Assembly: GCA_019414725.1 (NCBI GenBank) | Contig: DXLM01000075.1 | Location: forward strand, 1 to 13,627 | Direction of reading: 5' to 3' | Origin: Bacteroides sp. | GTDB taxonomy: Bacteria > Bacteroidota > Bacteroidia > Bacteroidales > Bacteroidaceae | Length of the DNA: 13,627 bases | Part shown: piece after piece, positions 1-7,884 of the stretch | Layout of the letters: each line of letters starts with the position of its first letter | How positions within the stretch are numbered: the stretch's first letter is position 1 | The notes under the pieces: generated by a model | Databases searched by the model: none | Told to the model about the DNA's origin: nothing | Seen by the model: only the letters and a program-made list of their open reading frames with translations | Position numbers and translations under genes: made by a program

Positions 1-45
1 TATAAACCTATTTTATCATAAATAACTTGCAAAAATCATAGTAGT

Positions 46-1128
46 ATGGCAGAAGAAATAGTTCTAATGAAAGGTAACGAAGCTATCGCTCATGCCGCTA
101 TCCGCATCGGTGTAGACGGATACTTCGGTTACCCTATCACTCCCCAATCAGAAGTATTGGAAACTCTTGCCGAACAGAAGCCGTGGGAAACAACCGGAAT
201 GGTTGTATTGCAGGCTGAAAGTGAAGTAGCAGCAATTAATATGGTATATGGAGGCGCAGGAAGCGGTAAAATGGTAATGACTTCGTCATCCAGTCCGGGC
301 GTCAGCCTGAAACAGGAAGGTATTTCATACATTGCCGGTGCAGAATTACCTTGCCTGATTGTAAACGTAATGCGTGGAGGTCCGGGACTTGGAACCATAC
401 AGCCGAGCCAGGCAGATTATTTCCAGACAACAAAAGGTGGAGGACACGGCGATTACCATTTAATAGCTTTAGCTCCGGCATCTGTACAGGAAATGGCCGA
501 TTTTGTAGGTCTTGCATTTGAACTGGCTTTCAAATATCGTAATCCTGCAATGATCCTTGCAGATGGTGTAATCGGACAGATGATGGAAAAAGTAGTTCTT
601 CCAGCTCCTCGTCCGCGCCGTACCGAAGAGGAAATCATTGCACAATGCCCATGGGCCGCTACCGGATGTAAGGGACGCAAACCGAATATCATTACTTCAC
701 TGGAACTCGATCCTGCTGTAATGGAAAAACGTAATTTACACTTGCAGGAAAAATATGCAGAAATTGAAGCCAACGAAGTACGATATGAAGAAATAGACTG
801 CGAAGATGCAGAATACCTGATTGTTGCATTCGGTTCATGTGCCCGCATTGCACAGAAATCAATGGAACACGCACGTGAAGAAGGAATTAAAGTCGGACTG
901 TTCCGCCCTATTACTTTATGGCCATTCCCAAGCAAGCCACTGGCTGAAAGAGCAAAAAACATAAAAGGCATCCTTGTTGTAGAGTTGAATAGCGGACAGA
1001 TGATTGAAGATGTTGAACTGGCTGTAAAATGCAGCATACCAGTTGAACACTTCGGACGTTTGGGAGGTATTGTTCCCGACCCAGATGAAGTGATTGATGC
1101 ACTAAAAGAAAAAATCATTAACAAGTAA
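46..1128 (+). CDS. vorB: 2-oxoacid:ferredoxin oxidoreductase, alpha subunit (VorB-like)
   Basis: This is the alpha subunit of a multi-subunit ferredoxin-dependent 2-oxoacid dehydrogenase. The enzyme oxidatively decarboxylates a 2-oxoacid to the acyl-CoA in the cytoplasm of anaerobes and reduces ferredoxin; it also runs in the reductive direction. The protein has 360 residues, normal for this subunit. YPITP (residues 29-33) is the hallmark 2-oxoacid-binding motif of the superfamily. It is followed by the glutamate-rich QAESE segment (56-60), the TSSSSPG loop (79-85) and RGGPGLGT (110-117), all in the usual order for the pyrimidine-binding domain. The C-terminal third is the transketolase-like domain. 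Beta and gamma subunits follow in the same direction, which confirms the complex. Substrate (branched-chain 2-oxoacids, 2-oxoglutarate or other) cannot be fixed from sequence; VorB is the best match by recollection and KorA is the alternative. The first 45 bases hold no Shine-Dalgarno sequence and no visible gene. Any ferredoxin subunit would be upstream of the window. Confidence 0.9.
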   Translation: MAEEIVLMKGNEAIAHAAIRIGVDGYFGYPITPQSEVLETLAEQKPWETTGMVVLQAESEVAAINMVYGGAGSGKMVMTSSSSPGVSLKQEGISYIAGAELPCLIVNVMRGGPGLGTIQPSQADYFQTTKGGGHGDYHLIALAPASVQEMADFVGLAFELAFKYRNPAMILADGVIGQMMEKVVLPAPRPRRTEEEIIAQCPWAATGCKGRKPNIITSLELDPAVMEKRNLHLQEKYAEIEANEVRYEEIDCEDAEYLIVAFGSCARIAQKSMEHAREEGIKVGLFRPITLWPFPSKPLAERAKNIKGILVVELNSGQMIEDVELAVKCSIPVEHFGRLGGIVPDPDEVIDALKEKIINK

Positions 1129-1135
1129 GAAACTC

Positions 1136-1312
1136 ATGGGCAATATAGATCAGATCAGAACCGTGCTCAATGTGATATTCATGATAGGAGCAGCAGCTTC
1201 TTTCATTCTTTATTTTTCATTGGGAGAAGACAAAACTATCTTCTTTTATGTATGCGGCGCATCGCTGTTCGTAAAGATGATGGAGTTTGTGTTCCGTTTC
1301 TTTCTACGCTAA
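1136..1312 (+). CDS. 58-residue two-helix membrane protein inside the oxidoreductase operon
   Basis: This short reading frame starts 7 nt after the alpha-subunit stop and ends 21 nt before the beta-subunit start. It fills an otherwise unexplained 205-nt gap. The 58-residue product opens with a polar MGNIDQIRT segment. Two hydrophobic stretches follow (about residues 10-29 and 35-56), separated by the acidic turn GEDK (30-33), and the protein ends with the basic FRFFLR. This is a good helical hairpin for the inner membrane. Codon use resembles the neighbours. I do not recognise a named function. Its position suggests co-translation with the oxidoreductase, perhaps a membrane tether or small accessory protein, but that is inference. 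That it is a real gene rests on the tight packing, the clean two-helix topology and the lack of alternative content in the gap. Confidence 0.75.
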   Translation: MGNIDQIRTVLNVIFMIGAAASFILYFSLGEDKTIFFYVCGASLFVKMMEFVFRFFLR

Positions 1313-1318
1313 CCCGAT

Positions 1319-1327
1319 AAGGAGGAG
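1319..1327 (+). promoter_or_regulatory. Strong Shine-Dalgarno sequence for the beta subunit
   Basis: AAGGAGGAG lies 6 nt before the ATG at 1334, with the AGGAGG core at 1320-1325, an almost ideal anti-Shine-Dalgarno match. No other gene in the window has a comparable site at the right distance; most starts are preceded by A/T-rich or unstructured leaders. Bacteroidetes ribosomes generally make little use of such sites, so this one stands out. It supports the start at 1334. Confidence 0.8.
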
Positions 1328-1333
1328 AAATTT

Positions 1334-2110
1334 ATGACAAAAGAAGAAATAATGAAACCCGAGAATCTGGTTTACCAGAAACCTCGTTTATTAAATGATA
1401 ATCCGATGCACTACTGTCCGGGATGCAGCCACGGAGTAGTTCATAAACTGATTGCCGAAGTTATAGAAGAAATGGGTATGGCAGAAAAAGCTATCGGTAT
1501 TAGTCCGGTGGGATGTGCTGTATTCATGTACAACTATCTTGACATCGATTGTCAGGAAGCAGCTCATGGACGTGCGCCTGCACTGGCCGGAGCCATCAAA
1601 CGCTTATGGCCCGACCGTCTGGTATTCACATATCAGGGAGATGGTGACTTGGCTTGTATCGGTACAGCAGAAACAATCCATTCTCTAAACAGAGGTGATA
1701 ATATAGCCATTATATTCATCAATAATGCCATTTATGGTATGACAGGAGGACAAATGGCTCCTACTACTCTGGTAGGAATGAAAACTGCAACGTGTCCGTA
1801 CGGACGAAATCCGGAAATACACGGATATCCGTTGAAAATGACAGAAATAGCAGCAACACTGCAAGGTACATGCTATGTAACACGCCAGTCAGTTCATACG
1901 GTAGCAGCAATCCGCAAAGCTAAAAAGGCAATCCGCAAAGCATTCGAAAACAGCATGCAAGGCAAAGGTTCGAGTCTGGTAGAAATCGTATCTACATGTA
2001 ACTCAGGATGGAAAATGACTCCAGAAGCAGCCAACAAGTGGATGGAAGAAAACATGTTCCCTTTCTACCCATTAGGCGACCTGAAAGATACAAGCGGAGA
2101 AAACAAATAA
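1334..2110 (+). CDS. vorA: 2-oxoacid:ferredoxin oxidoreductase, beta subunit (TPP and Fe-S binding)
   Basis: This catalytic beta subunit binds thiamine pyrophosphate and passes electrons to ferredoxin. Of 258 residues, GDGD (102-105) and the NN pair (130-131) form the TPP/Mg2+ motif with the expected spacing, followed by YGMTGGQ (134-140). CPGC (residues 28-31), Cys61 in the PVGC segment and Cys222 in the STCNSGW segment match the arrangement of four [4Fe-4S] ligands described for archaeal two-subunit enzymes of this superfamily (my alignment by eye). The protein therefore probably carries the proximal cluster. HGRAPALAGAIK (78-89) is also typical. It is preceded by an unusually good Shine-Dalgarno site and followed 22 nt later by the gamma subunit. 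The symbol is by analogy: korB is equally defensible, since the substrate is not readable from sequence. Confidence 0.9.
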   Translation: MTKEEIMKPENLVYQKPRLLNDNPMHYCPGCSHGVVHKLIAEVIEEMGMAEKAIGISPVGCAVFMYNYLDIDCQEAAHGRAPALAGAIKRLWPDRLVFTYQGDGDLACIGTAETIHSLNRGDNIAIIFINNAIYGMTGGQMAPTTLVGMKTATCPYGRNPEIHGYPLKMTEIAATLQGTCYVTRQSVHTVAAIRKAKKAIRKAFENSMQGKGSSLVEIVSTCNSGWKMTPEAANKWMEENMFPFYPLGDLKDTSGENK

Positions 2111-2132
2111 CATTACCAAAACAAGCACTATC

Positions 2133-2678
2133 ATGAAAGAAGAAATCATTATAGCAGGATTTGGAGGACAAGGCGTATTGTCAATGGGTAAAATTCTGGC
2201 TTATTCAGGACTGATGGAAAATAAAGAAGTTACTTGGATGCCTGCCTACGGTCCCGAACAGCGAGGAGGAACAGCCAATGTAACGGTTATCGTCAGCGAC
2301 GAACGTATTTCATCTCCTATTTTAAGTAAATATGATACAGCCATTATTCTGAACCAGCCTTCACTTGCCAAATTTGAAAACAAAATCAAACCAGGCGGTG
2401 TACTGATTTATGATGGTTATGGCATTATAAACCCTCCTACACGCAAAGACATTCATGTATATCGTATTGATGCAATGGATGAAGCCAACGAACGTAAAAT
2501 GGCAAAGACATTCAATATGATTGTATTGGGAGGATTATTGAAAATCCGTCCTATCGTATCAATAGAAAGCGTTATTAAAGCACTGCGTAAAACATTGCCT
2601 GAACGCCATCATCACCTGATACCGATGAATGAAGAGGCAATCCATATAGGAATGGATATTATCAAAGAAATAAAATAA
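2133..2678 (+). CDS. vorC: 2-oxoacid:ferredoxin oxidoreductase, gamma subunit
   Basis: This 181-residue protein is the gamma (domain III) subunit, which buttresses the alpha/beta interface and helps form the CoA site. GFGGQG (residues 9-14) is the signature glycine loop near the N-terminus. GPEQRGG (40-46) is the second hallmark of the family, found in pyruvate, 2-oxoglutarate and branched-chain oxoacid versions alike. Length is normal for a free-standing gamma subunit. It is the last gene of the oxidoreductase group, 22 nt after the beta subunit, and is followed by a strong hairpin at 2702-2748. The family is certain; the assignment to VOR rather than KOR is not. There is no Shine-Dalgarno sequence. 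Confidence 0.9.
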   Translation: MKEEIIIAGFGGQGVLSMGKILAYSGLMENKEVTWMPAYGPEQRGGTANVTVIVSDERISSPILSKYDTAIILNQPSLAKFENKIKPGGVLIYDGYGIINPPTRKDIHVYRIDAMDEANERKMAKTFNMIVLGGLLKIRPIVSIESVIKALRKTLPERHHHLIPMNEEAIHIGMDIIKEIK

Positions 2679-2701
2679 TAAATACCAACTCCAATAAAAC
2701 T

Positions 2702-2748
2702 CAGAGGCGTGCAGATAGTTTTTGTATAGAAAGCTCTGCACGCCTCTG
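2702..2748 (+). terminator. 14-bp perfect hairpin after the oxidoreductase operon
   Basis: CAGAGGCGTGCAGA (2702-2715) and TCTGCACGCCTCTG (2735-2748) are perfect inverted repeats around a 19-nt loop. The stem is GC-rich in an AT-rich gap and sits 24 nt after the gamma-subunit stop. It probably ends or stabilises the upstream transcript. There is no T tract immediately after the right arm (TAACAATATATC follows), so classical intrinsic termination is less certain than for the other hairpins here. Confidence 0.6.
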
Positions 2749-2774
2749 TAACAATATATCTTCTAGTATTTTTG
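2745..2774 (+). promoter_or_regulatory. Predicted Bacteroidetes-type promoter for the porin operon
   Basis: TATTTTTG (2767-2774) matches the Bacteroidetes -7 consensus TAnnTTTG exactly. TCTG (2745-2748), one base off the -33 box TTTG, lies 18 nt upstream. Transcription would begin near 2780 and leave a leader of about 45 nt. The -33 box overlaps the last bases of the upstream hairpin. A second exact -7 match, TATCTTTG (2809-2816), lies only 8 nt before the start codon and would give an almost leaderless message. Prediction only. Confidence 0.45.
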
Positions 2775-2824
2775 CACTCCGTACACGGTTTCTTTCGTTT
2801 TTATATTGTATCTTTGCCTCCATT

Positions 2825-4936
2825 ATGAGGAAGATATTTTTTATAGCAACAATATTACTGATTTGCGGAACCATATCTGCGCAAAATACCTATCAGCAAA
2901 GTCAATTCACAGGGCAGTTCGGAAGTTCTGCTTCAGGAGTGGACAGTAACTTGTACGACCGCAACGGAAACCCGATTGATACAACTTCCGTAATTGATGC
3001 CAGTACTATTCCTATCGGACTTACATCATGGAAGATAGACAGACTTTTCGGCAACAGAACAGAGATTCCGGTAGATACATTGCAGCATAATTTTCAGAAT
3101 ACGAATGATACAGGAGGACCTACAGGACACTATACATATTTAGGAAACTTGGGAGCTCCACGTATCGCTCACGTTTTTTTCGACCGCAAAGATCCTGAAC
3201 AGTTTTTCTTTCTGGATCCGTATGACTATACAGTCGTCAGACCGGAAGATGTCGTTTACACCAATACCAAATCTCCTTTTTCAAATCTGACTTACTATAA
3301 GCAGGGAGGAAGTAAAGACGGTGAAGAACGTTTTAAAGCTTATTTTGCCGTAAATGCTAATAAAAGACTGGGATTCGGTTTCAATATAGATTATGTTTAC
3401 GGTCGAGGTAAATATATGAACCAGTCTACTGCCTTATTCAACGGAAATCTTTTTGCTTATTATCTTGGCGACAAGTATAACATGCATTTCAGTTTCATGA
3501 ACGACAACTTAAAAGTTGCCGAGAATGGTGGTATTACTGACGACCGCTTCATTACTGACCCTCTGGCGATGGCAGAAGGAGGTAAAGTGTATGGCAATAG
3601 CGAAATTCCAACAAATTTATCTCAGGTATGGAATCATAATACTGGTTACCATGCTTTCCTTACCCATCGTTACAACTTGGGATTCTACCGTGAAAATCCA
3701 GACGCAAAGGATACGGTCAATACAGAAGTATTTGTTCCGGTAACAAGTTTCCTTCATACTGTAAATGTAGACATTAACCGTCGCAGATATATTTCATACG
3801 ACGAGGAGCAGAACCAGAAATATTTTCAGAATAACTATTTGACGGACATCCAGCGTGATGAAACAGAACATCTTGCCGTAAAAAATACCATAGGTATATC
3901 TTTACGTGAGGGATTCAACAAATGGGCCAAGGCTGGACTGACAGCTTTCATGAGTCATGAGTACCGCCGTTTCACAATGACAGATACCCTTGCTCAAACT
4001 CCGGGACAACGTATTCCGACCGACTATGTTGAAAATACCGTATCGGTAGGAGGACAACTCATCAAGGAACAAGGAAAGACATTACACTATGACGTCATGG
4101 GAGAAATAGCCCTGGCTGGAGAAGATGCCGGACAGTTTCAAATAGAAGGAAAAGGTGATCTGAATTTCCGCCTGTTCAGCGATACAGTCAGACTGGAAGC
4201 GAATGCATACATCAAAAACCTGAATCCGACATTCTATTACAGACATTTCCATTCCAAACATTACTGGTGGGATAATAATGACTTATCGAAAATCATGCGT
4301 ACCCGTATTGAAGGAAAACTGAGTATCGACCATTGGAAAACCCAACTGAAAGCTGGAGTAGAAAACATTAAGAACTATACATATCTTGACAATACTTCTG
4401 TAAAATATACCGAAACAGTTTCGGATAAAGAAGTTGTAAGCTATAAAAATGATGTAGCCGTAAAACAGCATACGGGTAATATCCAGATATTCAGCGCCAC
4501 ATTGAATCAAGATTTCCAGTTGGGTATATTCCATCTTGACAATGAAGTTACTTATCAGAAATCGAGCAATCAGGATGTCTTGCCATTGCCCGACCTGGTA
4601 TTATACCATAACTTCTATCTCAAATTCGGTCTGGCAAAGAAAGTACTTCAGGTAGAACTGGGAACAGATGTCCGGTATTTCACTCAATACTACGCTCCCG
4701 ACTATGCACCTGCTATCGGACAGTTCTATCTGCAAAATAAGGAAACCCGTTTCAAGCTAGGAGGTTATCCATTGTTGAACGCATATGTCAATATTCATTT
4801 GAAACGTACCCGTATTTTTATAGCCATGTATAATCTGATTCAAGGACAAGGAGAAAAGAGCTACTTCCTGGCTCCTCACTACCCTCTGAATCCCCGCTTG
4901 CTGAAATTCGGGTTATCATGGAACTTCTTCGATTAA
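2825..4936 (+). CDS. Putative outer-membrane porin (Porin_10 type)
   Basis: This 703-residue protein is a predicted beta-barrel. It starts with a clear signal peptide (basic MRK, hydrophobic core, ISA before Gln20). The conserved stretches YLGNLGAPR (105-113) and KSPFSNLTYYKQGG (149-162) are those I associate with the Bacteroidetes 'putative porin' family (Pfam Porin_10). The remainder alternates polar and aromatic residues in strand-length units, and the C-terminus LKFGLSWNFFD looks like a closing barrel strand. It has no TonB box or plug domain, so it is not a SusC/TonB-dependent receptor. The substrate is unknown. A solute-binding domain protein begins only 13 nt after its stop, suggesting that the two act on the same compound or process. 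The start is supported by the signal peptide; there is no Shine-Dalgarno site. Confidence 0.85.
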   Translation: MRKIFFIATILLICGTISAQNTYQQSQFTGQFGSSASGVDSNLYDRNGNPIDTTSVIDASTIPIGLTSWKIDRLFGNRTEIPVDTLQHNFQNTNDTGGPTGHYTYLGNLGAPRIAHVFFDRKDPEQFFFLDPYDYTVVRPEDVVYTNTKSPFSNLTYYKQGGSKDGEERFKAYFAVNANKRLGFGFNIDYVYGRGKYMNQSTALFNGNLFAYYLGDKYNMHFSFMNDNLKVAENGGITDDRFITDPLAMAEGGKVYGNSEIPTNLSQVWNHNTGYHAFLTHRYNLGFYRENPDAKDTVNTEVFVPVTSFLHTVNVDINRRRYISYDEEQNQKYFQNNYLTDIQRDETEHLAVKNTIGISLREGFNKWAKAGLTAFMSHEYRRFTMTDTLAQTPGQRIPTDYVENTVSVGGQLIKEQGKTLHYDVMGEIALAGEDAGQFQIEGKGDLNFRLFSDTVRLEANAYIKNLNPTFYYRHFHSKHYWWDNNDLSKIMRTRIEGKLSIDHWKTQLKAGVENIKNYTYLDNTSVKYTETVSDKEVVSYKNDVAVKQHTGNIQIFSATLNQDFQLGIFHLDNEVTYQKSSNQDVLPLPDLVLYHNFYLKFGLAKKVLQVELGTDVRYFTQYYAPDYAPAIGQFYLQNKETRFKLGGYPLLNAYVNIHLKRTRIFIAMYNLIQGQGEKSYFLAPHYPLNPRLLKFGLSWNFFD

Positions 4937-4949
4937 GAACTACATCACT

Positions 4950-5768
4950 ATGCTAAGAAAAGGAGTACGATATATCATCATAGCACTGGCTATAGCAGCA
5001 GGTATTATCATGCTGAATACACAAGAAGAAGAAAAACCGGCTTCTTCCCCCCGTGACTATGCCGAAATACTCAGTTCCGGACAGCTGCGTGCCGTAACCG
5101 AATATAATGCAGTAAGCTATCATGTCAGCAAAGATACATTACAAGGATTCGATTACGAACTATTGAATGCTTTTGCTTCTGAGAAAGGACTGAAACTGGA
5201 AATTACTCCTGAAATGAGTTTTGAAAAGCGTCTGCAAGGTATCATCAACGGTCAATACGACATACTAGCTACCGGAACAGTCGTAACGACCCAGCTAAAA
5301 GACTCATTGCTTTTTACACGGACTCTACTATTAAGCAAACAGGTTTTAGTACAACGAAAGAAAGAAGAAGGAAAAGACAGCTTATACATCCAGAGTCAGC
5401 TTGATCTGGCACATAAGCATCTTCATGTGATAAAAGGATCGCCGGCACTGCTGCGTATACATAATCTGATAGACGAAATAGCCGATACTATTTACATAAA
5501 TGAAGTAGAACTATATGGACCGGAACAATTACTGGCTATGGTTTCGGGAGGAGATATCGACTATGCCGTATGCGATGAAAACATTGCCCGTGCATCTATC
5601 GACGATTTTCCAAATCTGGACATCAATACCGACATCAGCTTCACACAGTTTTATGCCTGGGGAGTCAGTAAACATTCTCCTGCCCTGCTGGATAGCCTGA
5701 ACGTCTGGCTCAATGATTTTGTCCAAACACCAAAATATAAAAAGCTATACAATAAATATTTTAACTGA
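4950..5768 (+). CDS. Membrane-anchored transporter substrate-binding domain protein (SBP family 3)
   Basis: The 272-residue protein has one N-terminal hydrophobic segment (about residues 8-23) after the basic MLRKGVR. It has no lipobox, so it is either anchored in the inner membrane or secreted. The rest is a single bacterial extracellular solute-binding domain of family 3. ILSSGQLRAVTEYN (40-53) is the usual first strand. GFDYELLNAF (66-75) and YDILATGT (103-110) are the usual ligand-cleft landmarks. This resembles the N-terminal half of the lytic transglycosylase MltF, but the protein ends at YNKYFN and has no transglycosylase domain. No ABC permease or ATPase gene is nearby, so it may be a sensor or scavenging protein rather than part of a standard importer. 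It lies 13 nt after the porin and 17 nt before the oxidoreductase gene, almost certainly in one operon. Ligand unknown. Confidence 0.82.
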   Translation: MLRKGVRYIIIALAIAAGIIMLNTQEEEKPASSPRDYAEILSSGQLRAVTEYNAVSYHVSKDTLQGFDYELLNAFASEKGLKLEITPEMSFEKRLQGIINGQYDILATGTVVTTQLKDSLLFTRTLLLSKQVLVQRKKEEGKDSLYIQSQLDLAHKHLHVIKGSPALLRIHNLIDEIADTIYINEVELYGPEQLLAMVSGGDIDYAVCDENIARASIDDFPNLDINTDISFTQFYAWGVSKHSPALLDSLNVWLNDFVQTPKYKKLYNKYFN

Positions 5769-5785
5769 TACATACACCGTACACT

Positions 5786-6775
5786 ATGATACAACTGAAT
5801 AACGTATGCTGGGGATTTATCGGTTGCGGTGAAGTAACCGAGAAAAAGAGTGGACCTGCCTTCAATATGATAGACGGTTCGAAAGTAGTAGCAGTAATGA
5901 GCCGTGACGAAGAAAAAGTAAAATCGTATGCACGCCGTCACAATATACCTCGATGGTATACAGATGCTCAGGAACTGATAGGCGACGAGGATGTCAATGC
6001 TATTTATATTGCCACTCCTCCTTCTTCGCACGCTACATTTGCCATTATGGCGATGAAAGCCGGCAAGCCTGTTTATATAGAAAAGCCGATGGCCGCAAGT
6101 TATGAAGACTGCGCCCGCATCAACCGTATATCGCAAGAAACAGGTGTTCCTTGTTTTGTAGCTTACTACCGCAGATATCTGCCCTATTTCCAAAAAGTAC
6201 GACAACTGGTTGAAGAGGGAGAGATAGGAAATGTAATCAATGTACAGATACGTTTCGCACAGCCTCCGCGAGCACTCGATTACAACAGCACCAATCTTCC
6301 ATGGCGTGTACAGCCCGACATCGCAGGAGGAGGATATTTTTACGATCTGGCACCCCATCAGTTGGACTTTCTTCAGGAAATGTTCGGATGTATACTCGAA
6401 GCAGAAGGTTATACAAGCAACCGTGGAGGGCTTTATCAGGCAGAAGATACTATCAGTGCCTGCTTTAAGTTTGCTTCCGGACTGCCTGGTTCAGGTTCAT
6501 GGTGCTTCGTTGCTCACGAATCGGCAAAAGAAGACCGTATAGAAATTATAGGTGACAAGGGTATGATTTGCTTCTCTGTCTTTACCTATGATCCGATTGC
6601 CCTGCACACTGAACGCGGTCGTGAGGAAATACTCCCACAGAATCCGCCATATGTACAACTTCCGTTGATTCAGGCTGTGGTAGAACATTTACAAGGGAAA
6701 GCAATCTGCACATGCGACGGGGTGAGTGCAACTCCTACAAACTGGGTAATGGACCGTATTCTAAATAAACTCTGA
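5786..6775 (+). CDS. Gfo/Idh/MocA family NAD(P)-dependent oxidoreductase
   Basis: The protein is 329 residues, typical for the family. It has an N-terminal Rossmann fold with GFIGCG (10-15) and the characteristic EKP motif (99-101) that ends the dinucleotide-binding domain. In the C-terminal substrate domain, DLAPHQLD (187-194) supplies the conserved histidine and aspartate seen in this family (His191, Asp194). Such enzymes usually oxidise or reduce a hydroxyl of a sugar, inositol or related cyclic compound in the cytoplasm. There is no signal peptide, so it is not the glycosidase-like exported type. It sits third in the porin operon, which hints that it acts on whatever the porin and binding protein handle, but no substrate can be read. 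Starts at the first ATG, 17 nt after the preceding stop. Confidence 0.88.
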   Translation: MIQLNNVCWGFIGCGEVTEKKSGPAFNMIDGSKVVAVMSRDEEKVKSYARRHNIPRWYTDAQELIGDEDVNAIYIATPPSSHATFAIMAMKAGKPVYIEKPMAASYEDCARINRISQETGVPCFVAYYRRYLPYFQKVRQLVEEGEIGNVINVQIRFAQPPRALDYNSTNLPWRVQPDIAGGGYFYDLAPHQLDFLQEMFGCILEAEGYTSNRGGLYQAEDTISACFKFASGLPGSGSWCFVAHESAKEDRIEIIGDKGMICFSVFTYDPIALHTERGREEILPQNPPYVQLPLIQAVVEHLQGKAICTCDGVSATPTNWVMDRILNKL

Positions 6776-6811
6776 AAAACTTTATTCATCGCGCCACTCA
6801 ATACAGACGTC

Positions 6812-7876
6812 ATGAAATTTTTCCGACATATCGGCATAATCCTACTGCTTTTCGGTCAGACAATACAGGCACAGACCGAAAAGCAGAATAAATTTATGCA
6901 ACATTTGGAAAAGATTTTTACAGAAACAGATACCACCTACATCGCTCCCAACAAATATAACCTGACGTTTATGGTGGAACAAAGTTTCTGGCATGAACGT
7001 TACCGTCTGGGGACCCGAATAAACGAAGAAAGACAAAACATCAGTTTTGCACCTACTCCAACTCCTAAAATAGGAGCCTATTTCGGCTGGAGATGGATAT
7101 TTTTAGGAATGTCATTCAGCATTCCCGATCTCATAGGCAAAAGCCAAAGCGGCAAATCGAAGAAAGAATATGTTTTCAACCTATACAGTTCACGAGTTGG
7201 AGCTGACTTTTATTACAGAAAAACAGGTAGCGACTTTCATATAAATTCCTATTCAGGATTCAATCTTCCGGAAGATTATGTAGGTCAGAAATTCGAAGGC
7301 TTCCAAAGCAAAATAGTCGGCCTTAATGCATACTGGATTTTCAACAACAAGAAATTTTCATATCCGGCAGCATACAGCCAGTCTACTAATCAGCGCCGCA
7401 GCTGTGGTTCGTTTATGGCTGGTTTTTCATACTCACACCATAGTATTTCTTTCAATCATACCAAACTACCAGCCGAGATGATTGAACAAATACAGTCGTC
7501 ACTAAAATTCAACAGCCTGAAATATCGTGATTACAATTTAAGTTTCGGATACGGATATAACTGGGTATTTGCCAAGAACTGTCTGCTCAACGTTTCGCTA
7601 ATGCCAGCTATCGCTTATAAAAAAGCTAAAATGAACGGAAAACCAACAGATATGGAAAACGACTGGTTTGAGTGGATAAACGATATTAATTTCGATCTGG
7701 TAACCCGCGCAGGCATAACATGGAACAACAGCAAATATTATATCGGGGCCTCACTCGTATTAAATACGTATGACTATCGCAAATCTGATTTCTCGATGAC
7801 AAACTCTTTCGGAAGCTTACGTATATACGCCGGATTCAATTTCTGGAAAAGAAAAGAATACAGACAGGAAAAGTAA
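6812..7876 (+). CDS. DUF4421 family exported protein
   Basis: This is a 354-residue exported protein with a signal peptide (MKFF, hydrophobic core, IQAQ ending near residue 21). The region DTTYIAPNKYNLTFMVEQ, starting near residue 39 and followed by FWHERYRL, is what I recall as the opening of DUF4421, a Bacteroidetes family of unknown function. The rest is rich in aromatic residues and short alternating strands. It ends with a glycine and aromatic segment before a basic tail, consistent with an outer-membrane beta-barrel; that is inference. It is the last gene of the + strand cluster, 36 nt after the oxidoreductase, and converges on the FadL-like gene. The function is unknown. Confidence 0.78.
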   Translation: MKFFRHIGIILLLFGQTIQAQTEKQNKFMQHLEKIFTETDTTYIAPNKYNLTFMVEQSFWHERYRLGTRINEERQNISFAPTPTPKIGAYFGWRWIFLGMSFSIPDLIGKSQSGKSKKEYVFNLYSSRVGADFYYRKTGSDFHINSYSGFNLPEDYVGQKFEGFQSKIVGLNAYWIFNNKKFSYPAAYSQSTNQRRSCGSFMAGFSYSHHSISFNHTKLPAEMIEQIQSSLKFNSLKYRDYNLSFGYGYNWVFAKNCLLNVSLMPAIAYKKAKMNGKPTDMENDWFEWINDINFDLVTRAGITWNNSKYYIGASLVLNTYDYRKSDFSMTNSFGSLRIYAGFNFWKRKEYRQEK

Positions 7877-7884
7877 TAAAAAAA

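Noticed and set aside
453..1124. Long antisense reading frame (223 codons) opposite the alpha-subunit gene
   Set aside because: It lies wholly within a confidently identified gene, has a Ser/Arg/Ile-rich composition typical of reverse-strand shadows, and shows no recognisable motif or start signal.
2825..4936. Calling the large outer-membrane protein a SusC/TonB-dependent receptor
   Set aside because: No TonB box, no plug domain and no SusD partner; 703 residues with Porin_10-like landmarks fits a plain porin better.
4950..5768. Calling the binding-domain protein MltF
   Set aside because: Only the MltF-like binding domain is present; the lytic transglycosylase domain is missing altogether.
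5651..6358. Antisense frame of 235 codons across the binding-protein/oxidoreductase junction
   Set aside because: It covers parts of two well-supported genes on the other strand; Cys/Tyr-rich composition with no domain suggests a shadow.
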